Source: a bacterium
Lineage (GTDB): Bacteria; Vulcanimicrobiota; Vulcanimicrobiia; Vulcanimicrobiales; Vulcanimicrobiaceae
DNA length: 11,094 nucleotides
Direction: 5' to 3'
Assembly (NCBI GenBank): GCA_021807065.1
Contig: JAKAPO010000046.1
Span: 1 to 11,094 of the forward strand
Made by a program: the position numbers and the translations under genes. Of the stretch, positions 6,109-11,094 are shown piece by piece (the first letter of the stretch is position 1; the number at the start of each line of letters is the position of its first letter). The notes under the pieces were generated by a model that was given only the letters and a program-made list of their open reading frames with translations, had not been told where the DNA came from and ran no database searches.

Positions 6109-7439
6109 CGCAGCTGGATTCCCAGCACTTCGCGCGCGATCCGAGTCTTGCTTAGCACTTCTTCGTATTCATAAGCTGGATCGCTGTCGGCGACGATACC
6201 TGCCGAGGCTTGCCACCACGCGTTGCCGTCGCGAACGTGCAGGCTGCGCAGCGTGATGCACGAGTCGAAGTCGCCGCCGTAGCTCCAGCGGCCGATACTT
6301 CCCGCGTAGAAGCCGCGCGTTACGGGTTCGAGCTCGTCGATGATCTGCATCGCGCGCACCTTCGGCGTGCCGGTCACGGTGCCGGCTGGAAAACCGGCAC
6401 GAAACAGATCGAGGGCATCGGCATCGGGGCGCAATCGACCGATGACGTCTGAAACGATGTGCATGACGTGGCTGTAGCGCTCGACCTGCAGCAACTCGTC
6501 CACCTCGACGCTCCCGTATTCGCAGACCGCGCCCAGATCGTTGCGGCCAAGGTCGACGAGCATAACGTGCTCGGCACGTTCCTTCTGGTCGGCGAGCAGC
6601 TCTGCAGCGATGCGCGCGTCCTCGCCGTCGTCCGTGCCGCGCGCCCGCGTACCCGCAAGCGGCCGGATGCGAGCGCGGCGCCCTTCGAGGCGCACCAGAA
6701 ACTCGGGCGATGCGCCCAGGAGCGTGCCAAACGCTGCCTCGACGTAGAACATGTACGGTGAGGCGTTACGGCGGCGCAGCGAGCGGTACAGATCGAGCGC
6801 CTCTCCCTCTAGGGCTGCTCCGAAGCGAATCCCAAGCTGCAACTGGTAGACGTCGCCGTCGTACACATGGCGTTTCACCCTCTGCACGAGGTCGAGATAG
6901 CGCGAGCGAGCGATCGATTCCGTCATCGCTCCGATACAGCCTACCCGTTGCGGCAAGGCCGGCGCCTGCCGGCAGAGGCGGTCGAGGTATCCGTCTATCC
7001 GCTTGTCGAGCGCAACGCTATCCTTGCCGCACGTCCAGATCGTGAGCGTATCGGTGAAATGATCGAAGATCAGCCACGTCGCGGGAATCGCCGCGTACGC
7101 CGCCGGCATAGCCGGCGGATCGGGTGCGCGCGGAGCGAGCTGGGCAAACGGTCGGGCGGCGTCGTAGGAAAATGCAACCAGCGCTCCGCCGAGAGCGCCT
7201 TCTTCTTCCGTCAGGCGATGCGTTTGGATCCAATCGCGCATCTCGTCGTAGATGCTCGGACCACTTGGAAACTCGCGTTCGTCCAGATAATCGATGCCGA
7301 CGAACGAGTAGCGCGATATTCGTTCGCCGTGCTCGACCGATTCCAGCAGGCATGACGGCGTGCCGCGCGCTAGCGCAAGGTAGGCGCCGATTGGCGTGAA
7401 AACGTCCGCCGCGCTCTGCCGAACGCGCACCGCGGTCAT
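6105..7439 (-). CDS. trpE: Anthranilate synthase component I (chorismate-binding subunit)
   Basis: TrpE turns chorismate and ammonia into anthranilate, the first step of tryptophan synthesis. The 444-residue protein has an N-terminal LLES (31-34) and SPYMFY (227-232), regions that form the tryptophan feedback site in TrpE. The chorismate domain shows IRPLAGTRARG (258-268), HVMLVDLGRNDLG (291-303), YSHVMHIVS (322-330), FPAGTVTGTPK (350-360) and GIVADSDPAYEYEE. PabB enzymes usually carry Lys in PIKGT; this protein has Ala262 in PLAGT, as anthranilate synthases do. It is somewhat shorter than many TrpE proteins, closer to PabB length. The frame stays open to 7577, but the ATG at 7439 has AGGA 6 bases upstream, overlaps the preceding stop as ATGA, and gives a family-like N-terminus. 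trpG follows with a 4-base overlap. Confidence 0.88.
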   Translation of the reverse strand: MTAVRVRQSAADVFTPIGAYLALARGTPSCLLESVEHGERISRYSFVGIDYLDEREFPSGPSIYDEMRDWIQTHRLTEEEGALGGALVAFSYDAARPFAQLAPRAPDPPAMPAAYAAIPATWLIFDHFTDTLTIWTCGKDSVALDKRIDGYLDRLCRQAPALPQRVGCIGAMTESIARSRYLDLVQRVKRHVYDGDVYQLQLGIRFGAALEGEALDLYRSLRRRNASPYMFYVEAAFGTLLGASPEFLVRLEGRRARIRPLAGTRARGTDDGEDARIAAELLADQKERAEHVMLVDLGRNDLGAVCEYGSVEVDELLQVERYSHVMHIVSDVIGRLRPDADALDLFRAGFPAGTVTGTPKVRAMQIIDELEPVTRGFYAGSIGRWSYGGDFDSCITLRSLHVRDGNAWWQASAGIVADSDPAYEYEEVLSKTRIAREVLGIQLR

Positions 7440-7672
7440 CGCTCTTCCTGTCCCCGTTCGCGTATCAGCCATGTCTCGCGTCGTCGCGCCTCCAACTTTT
7501 CGAGCACCGCACGGTCGCGCGCCGCAATCTGGAGGCGTTGCGCCGCCTCGCGCCAGGCCTCGTGTGCGATCGCACACGCCCGAGCATACGCCGCGACATC
7601 ACGGCGCACTCGTTCTTCGGTCAAGTGCCGATATTCGAGCAACGGTTCCAACGTAAAATGCCGTTTAGCCAT
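7436..7672 (-). CDS. Short FliJ-like coiled-coil protein
   Basis: This 78-residue, highly charged, helical protein starts MAKRHFTLEPLLEYRHLTEERVRRD, which matches the FliJ opening (MA-F-F-LEPLL-x-R). It ends near DRAVLEKLEARRRE, which matches the FliJ C-terminal helix (D-x3-LEKLRER). FliJ is a soluble coiled-coil hairpin in the flagellar export ATPase complex that contacts FliI and FlhA. Usual FliJ has about 140-150 residues, so about 65-70 residues of the hairpin seem to be missing from the middle. The ATG at 7672 is preferred because AAGAGAGG lies just upstream and the family motif starts there. A TTG at 7729 overlapping the purA stop would add 19 residues. The stop overlaps the trpE start (ATGA). 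It could be a minimal FliJ or an unrelated coiled coil. Confidence 0.58.
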   Translation of the reverse strand: MAKRHFTLEPLLEYRHLTEERVRRDVAAYARACAIAHEAWREAAQRLQIAARDRAVLEKLEARRRETWLIRERGQEER

Positions 7673-7694
7673 CGCCTCTCTTATACGCGCAAAC

Positions 7695-7721
7695 GTATCC
7701 CCGAGAAAGAGCTCGCCTTTG
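7695..7721 (-). promoter_or_regulatory. Weak candidate sigma-28-type promoter in front of the FliJ-like gene
   Basis: In the 53-base gap after purA, the minus strand has CAAA (7721-7718), a 15-base spacer and GGGGATAC (7702-7695). Three of four -35 bases and five of eight -10 bases match the sigma-28 consensus, but the CC of the CCGAT core is lost. A start near 7688 would leave a short leader with AAGAGAGG before the ATG. The spacing is right and the position is suggestive, but the match is weak and could be chance. Confidence 0.22.
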
Positions 7722-7725
7722 AAAA

Positions 7726-8844
7726 TCAAACGGCCAGGTCTTCGCGTTCGGGGCCGACGGAGACAATCTCAACCGGTACCTCGAGCAGCGAAGCTATCGC
7801 GTCGACGTATCTGCGCGCGGCTCGAGGCAAGTCGGCGATGCGGCGCACGCCGCGCACGTCGTCCTGCCATCCTTCCAGGAGTTCTACGTCGACGTCACCG
7901 TTTTCGCGGTACCGCGTAACGATTCCAACACGCTCGAAGCCGGTGAGCACGTCGAGCTTGGTCAAAACCAGCCCGTCGAGCCCGTTCACCTGCACCGCGT
8001 AGCGACCCGCTACGCCATCGAACCAGCCGCACCGTCGCGGCCGCCCGGTAACGGTCCCGAACTCTCGCCCGCGTTCGCGCAAGCGGTCGCCGTCGCGATC
8101 GTGCAGTTCGGATGGGAATGGGCCGGCACCGACGCGCGTGCAGTAGGCCTTCGCGACGCCGATGACGCGACCGATTCGCTTCGGTCCGATACCTAACCCG
8201 GTGCAAGCACCTGCTGCAAGCGTATGCGAACTCGTCACGTACGGATACGTCCCGTAAACGACGTCGAGCATCGTCCCCTGCGCACCCTCCGCAAGAACGC
8301 GCCTGCCGCGCTCGAGCCGTTCGTGGACGTACGCAACGCCATCGACGACGTGCGGTGCGAGACGCCTCGCCTCCGGGAACTCTTCTCGTTCGCAAAACCG
8401 GCGCATCGTCGTGCCGGTGCGCAAGGCGCGATCGGCGTGGGCCGGGCCAATTCCGCGGCCCGTCGTGCCGAGCGCGTCACTCCCACGTTCCATCTCTCGG
8501 CGGTGGTCGGCCTCGATGTGCGCCGGAAGCACGACATGCGCTCGATCGGATATCGACATCCGCTGCAGGTCGACGCCGAGCTTCGTCAGCCGTTCGAACT
8601 CTTCGATGAGCGTCCACGGATTGACGACGCATCCGCCACCGATGAAGAGTTCGGTACGCGGCTGCAAGGCACCCGACGGAACGAGTCGCAGCGCGATGCT
8701 CTTGCCGCTAACGACCAGCGAGTGACCGGCATTGTCTCCCCCGCCGAAGCGCGCAACGACGTCGTAGTCGCGTGCGTAGAAGTCGACGATGCGCCCTTTC
8801 CCTTCGTCGCCCCACTGAATCCCCACAACGACGTCGACGCTCAT
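7726..8844 (-). CDS. purA: Adenylosuccinate synthetase, compact form
   Basis: PurA joins IMP and aspartate using GTP to make adenylosuccinate, the first committed step to AMP. The protein has the N-terminal phosphate loop GIQWGDEGKG with catalytic Asp13, then GGGDNAGH with His41, the IMP-contact segment GTTGRGIGPAHADR (126-139), AEGAQGTMLD, GTYPYVTSS, STRVGAGPFP-like CTRVGAGPFPSEL, FGTVTGRPRRCGW (262-274), LTKLDVL (294-300) and the terminal SVGPERED. At 372 residues it is about 60 shorter than E. coli PurA. Much of the loss is the helical segment between the IMP loop and AEGAQG, here only about 45 residues long. Compact PurA proteins are known in some archaea. The ATG at 8844 overlaps the previous stop (ATGA). 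The frame is open to 8943, but the extension has no family match. It probably works with the nearby hpt in purine supply. Confidence 0.95.
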   Translation of the reverse strand: MSVDVVVGIQWGDEGKGRIVDFYARDYDVVARFGGGDNAGHSLVVSGKSIALRLVPSGALQPRTELFIGGGCVVNPWTLIEEFERLTKLGVDLQRMSISDRAHVVLPAHIEADHRREMERGSDALGTTGRGIGPAHADRALRTGTTMRRFCEREEFPEARRLAPHVVDGVAYVHERLERGRRVLAEGAQGTMLDVVYGTYPYVTSSHTLAAGACTGLGIGPKRIGRVIGVAKAYCTRVGAGPFPSELHDRDGDRLRERGREFGTVTGRPRRCGWFDGVAGRYAVQVNGLDGLVLTKLDVLTGFERVGIVTRYRENGDVDVELLEGWQDDVRGVRRIADLPRAARRYVDAIASLLEVPVEIVSVGPEREDLAV

Positions 8845-10163
8845 TCGGATCTGAATTCGAGGTCCGAGGTGTCGCCCATCGGGATCTCGGGTTTGTTCAC
8901 GAGCGCCGTCATCACGAACTCGGCAAACAGCGCGTTCGGCCACCCGAAGCTCTGACGCGTGAACCGCGCGGGATCGTCGTCGTCGAAAGATTCATGCAAC
9001 AGATGATCGCCGGGGTCGCTGGCAAGCAGCTCGCGTAAGACGTCTTGTTTTTCGGCGGCGCTGGTAGCGGTCAGCCCCTCCATGACGAGCGCCAGCGGCC
9101 ACACCCAATTGGCTGGTGTGTGGAAGCTGCCGATGCCGCGCGCGACGGTCCCTTGGTAGTACGACGGGTTATCCTGCGAGAGCAAGAAGGCGCGGGTATT
9201 CAAATAGTAACGATCGTCCGGTGTCGCATATCCCATGTAAGGGGCGGAGAGCAAGCTCGGGATGTTCGCATCGTCGGTGAGAATTGCGTGACCTAATCCG
9301 TCGACTTCATACGCATAGACGTAACCGTACTTGGGAAGGTAGACCAGGCCGTACGTTTGGATACCGCGTTGCACTTCGTCTCGCAGCGCCATCGCCTCGT
9401 TCGCCTTGATCAGATTGTGATAGACCTTGCGCTCGATCTCGGCCAAGTCACCGAGCGCCACGACGGCGAACATCTCCGAGGGGATCAAGAAATTGTAGTA
9501 ACACGCGTCGTCGGAGGGCCGGAATCCCGTCCAGATCATGCCGGTGTAGCCTACCGGGCGCCCCTTGCCCTCGAATAACTCCTTGTGCGTGTACCGCGAG
9601 TCTCGCGGATGATTCTGTTCGCGCTCCATCGTGACCAGCACGGCGTCGAGGGCCCTTGAAAAATCCTGGTTGAAGATCGACGTATCGCCGGTCGTCTTCC
9701 AGTAACTCCATGCAAGCGTGATCGGATAGGAAAGCGAGTCGAGTTCGAATTTCTGCTCCCAGACGCGGTAGTCGAGAGTAAACGCGTTGGCGTACGGATC
9801 GATGACGATGTATTTTGCCATGCGTTCGATGATGCCGCGCAGCAGCCGGCGAACGTCGGGGTCGTCTTTCGCGAAATAGAGATAGGGGCGAACCTCCGCG
9901 CTTGCATCGCGCAGCCATTCAGCCGGAATATCGCCGGTGATCACGTACGCAGTGCCATCCGGCGCCTCTTGGACGAGCTTTCCTGCGTCGAGCAACGCTG
10001 CGCGGAACATCTCTTCGAGATGTACGTTCGGGTTCTCATAGGTTGCGGCGGCGCGGTCGACCGACGGCAGCTCGACGGAAAACGGCCGAGGTGGGGCGAC
10101 AGCGAGGAGCATCAGCGATGCCGCTAGGAGCGCGAAGGCCCGCACGCTATGCAGGCGCGGCAC
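8841..10163 (-). CDS. GH125 exo-alpha-1,6-mannosidase, exported
   Basis: Glycoside hydrolase family 125 (formerly DUF1237) enzymes are metal-independent, inverting exo-alpha-1,6-mannosidases. The 440-residue protein has the family landmarks TGDIPAEWLRDASAEVRPYL (76-95), WEQKFELDSLSYP (135-147), WTGFRPSDDACYYNFLIPSEMF (211-232), LTDDANIPSLLSAPY (295-309) and HESFDDDDPARFTRQSFGWPNALFAE (390-415). The likely general acid is Asp218 or Asp219 and the likely base Glu391, by analogy with family enzymes; this is inference. An N-terminal signal peptide (hydrophobic residues 9-23, likely end AVA) points to export to the periplasm or outside. The GTG at 10163 overlaps hpt by 17 bases; a GTG at 10145, one base after the hpt stop, is an alternative with almost the same signal peptide. 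The stop overlaps purA. The natural substrate may be mannose-containing glycans, its own or from outside. Confidence 0.93.
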   Translation of the reverse strand: MPRLHSVRAFALLAASLMLLAVAPPRPFSVELPSVDRAAATYENPNVHLEEMFRAALLDAGKLVQEAPDGTAYVITGDIPAEWLRDASAEVRPYLYFAKDDPDVRRLLRGIIERMAKYIVIDPYANAFTLDYRVWEQKFELDSLSYPITLAWSYWKTTGDTSIFNQDFSRALDAVLVTMEREQNHPRDSRYTHKELFEGKGRPVGYTGMIWTGFRPSDDACYYNFLIPSEMFAVVALGDLAEIERKVYHNLIKANEAMALRDEVQRGIQTYGLVYLPKYGYVYAYEVDGLGHAILTDDANIPSLLSAPYMGYATPDDRYYLNTRAFLLSQDNPSYYQGTVARGIGSFHTPANWVWPLALVMEGLTATSAAEKQDVLRELLASDPGDHLLHESFDDDDPARFTRQSFGWPNALFAEFVMTALVNKPEIPMGDTSDLEFRSE

Positions 10164-10692
10164 TCAACGGAATCTCTAGGACGTACAGGGCGGGCAGTTC
10201 GCGGTAGCGTCCGCGGTAATCGAGCCCATAGCCGATGACGTAGACAGCGGGAATGTCGAAGCCTTTGTAGGTGATCTCGACGTTTGCCAGCCGGCGCTGC
10301 GGGCGGTCGAGCAAGACGCACGCAGCAAGCGATGCAGGTTTGCGCGCGCGCAGCGCTCGCACGACGTATTGCATGGTCCTGCCGGTATCGATGGTATCCT
10401 CCACGAGAATCAGGTGCCGGCCCTCGACCGATTGCGCCGTATCCTTTTCGAAGCGAATCCCTTCCTGCACGCTGAACTTCGTAACCGCGATGACGTCGAA
10501 TTCGGCCGGAATCGATACCGCGCGCGCAAGATCGGCAAGGAAGGGAACGGCGGCGTTGAGCACGCCGATCAGTACCGGCACTTTTCCGGCATAGTCCTTC
10601 GAGATTTGAGCGCCGAGCTCGCGAACGCGCGAGACAACCGTACCGGCATCGAAGAGCATCGTGCCGACAGCGCCGGTCTGCGGAAGGGTCAC
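10147..10692 (-). CDS. hpt: Hypoxanthine (guanine) phosphoribosyltransferase
   Basis: Hpt salvages hypoxanthine, and often guanine, to IMP or GMP using PRPP. The 181-residue protein has VPVLIGVLNAAVPFLADLAR (38-57) for the pyrophosphate-side loop, SVQEGIRFEKD in the flexible catalytic loop region (74-84), the PRPP loop LILVEDTIDTGRTM (94-107) with Glu98/Asp99 and Asp102, Lys143 in TYKGFDIP and GYGLDYRGRYRELP (154-167) with Asp158. The first loop reads VLNAA where many family members have VLKGA. IMP made here is the substrate of PurA two genes downstream. The start is a GTG that overlaps the kinase stop as GTGA; a later ATG (codon 12) would also keep the domain whole but has no better ribosome binding site. 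Confidence 0.95.
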   Translation of the reverse strand: MTLPQTGAVGTMLFDAGTVVSRVRELGAQISKDYAGKVPVLIGVLNAAVPFLADLARAVSIPAEFDVIAVTKFSVQEGIRFEKDTAQSVEGRHLILVEDTIDTGRTMQYVVRALRARKPASLAACVLLDRPQRRLANVEITYKGFDIPAVYVIGYGLDYRGRYRELPALYVLEIPLSAAPA

Positions 10693-11094
10693 GTATTCTT
10701 GCTACGACGCAACTGGTGCGACCTCCGCCCGGCGGCATCGGTCGCTGCAGGAAGGCGCAAGACCGCCCGGACCCGGTCGGGCGCGTGCTCGATACGGATT
10801 TCGCCTCCTGCACGCTCGGCAATGGTGCGCGCAATCGAGAGTCCGAGACCATGTCCGCGAGCGCTATCGTGCTCTACCCACGCTCCCTCGTTTTCGATGC
10901 CGATCTCGACGTAGCCGGCAACGGCAGAACACGCAATTCGCACGTTTCCATTCTCATCGCCGTGCGCGATAGCGTTGTCGAGCAAGTTCAGCAGGGCATG
11001 CATGCACGCATCGCCGCCGATACGCGCGTGCATCACCGGGGGCAGGATCGCAGTAATCTTGACTCCCCGTCGCGAGGAGAGCGGCTCGAGCGTC
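10689..11094 (-). CDS. Sensor histidine kinase, C-terminal ATPase part (runs off right edge)
   Basis: The frame is open to the right edge, so the 5' part of the gene is missing. About 134 codons are visible, starting TLEPLSSRRGVKITAILPP, a typical HATPase_c opening. The N-box is LLNLLDNAIAHGDENG (Asn codon near 10975) and the G2 box is HGLGLSIARTIAERAGG. The G1 box is degenerate: EIGIENEGAWVE stands where D-x-G-x-G is expected, so the key Asp is replaced by Glu or Asn and the second Gly is lost. The C-terminal tail after AVLRLP is short and basic. The sensor, the phospho-acceptor histidine and any response regulator lie beyond the edge. Its stop overlaps the hpt start (GTGA), so it may be co-transcribed with the purine genes. 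Kinase activity is likely but not certain because of G1. Confidence 0.85.
   Translation of the reverse strand, partial: TLEPLSSRRGVKITAILPPVMHARIGGDACMHALLNLLDNAIAHGDENGNVRIACSAVAGYVEIGIENEGAWVEHDSARGHGLGLSIARTIAERAGGEIRIEHAPDRVRAVLRLPAATDAAGRRSHQLRRSKNT

Noticed and set aside
7680..7685. TATAAG on the minus strand before the FliJ-like gene, considered as a sigma-70 -10 box
   Set aside because: The sequence 17 bases upstream (TTTCTC) is a poor -35, and the box overlaps the likely ribosome binding site.
8224..8955. Plus-strand open frame (243 codons) opposite purA
   Set aside because: Shadow of a gene with unmistakable PurA motifs.

Overview
The window is a gene-dense, GC-rich bacterial chromosome segment (about 60 % GC by eye) with frequent GTG starts and 4-base stop/start overlaps. 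A lipoprotein, two proteins with signal peptides, a CheC-type phosphatase and flagellar-export-like small proteins suggest a motile bacterium outside the classical Proteobacteria. A poorly characterised phylum such as Candidatus Eremiobacterota would fit, but this is a guess from gene style and cannot be shown from the sequence. I see no mobile element, CRISPR array, tRNA or rRNA. The longest stretch without a gene is the 161-base divergent region 4166-4326.

Region 1 (1-4165, minus strand) is a chemotaxis operon read from right to left: cheY, cheC, cheA, cheW, a secreted protein of unknown function, then the start of a GNAT acetyltransferase that runs off the left edge. Spacers are 5-19 bases. 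A good match to a flagellar sigma-28 promoter (TAAA, 16 bases, GCCGATGG) lies just upstream of cheY. CheA and CheW form the receptor-coupled kinase, CheY carries the phosphoryl signal, and CheC removes it.

Region 2 (4327-5337) holds the only plus-strand gene, a lipoprotein predicted to be a seven-bladed propeller of the streptogramin-lyase-like (Vgb-like) family. It is divergent from cheY, and its 3' end overlaps a minus-strand gene tail to tail.

Region 3 (5324-11094, minus strand) is a long, tightly packed array read from right to left: a sensor histidine kinase (3' part only), hpt, a secreted GH125 mannosidase, purA, a very short FliJ-like protein, trpE, trpG and a 69-residue FliO-like membrane protein. 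Most junctions overlap or abut, so co-transcription is likely. The array combines purine salvage and AMP synthesis, the first step of tryptophan synthesis, mannoside hydrolysis and two shortened flagellar-export-like proteins.

Nothing here looks like a new defence or mobile system. The points most worth checking are the two reduced FliJ/FliO-like genes embedded in a biosynthetic operon, the sigma-28-type promoter, the secreted protein in the chemotaxis operon, and the compact PurA.
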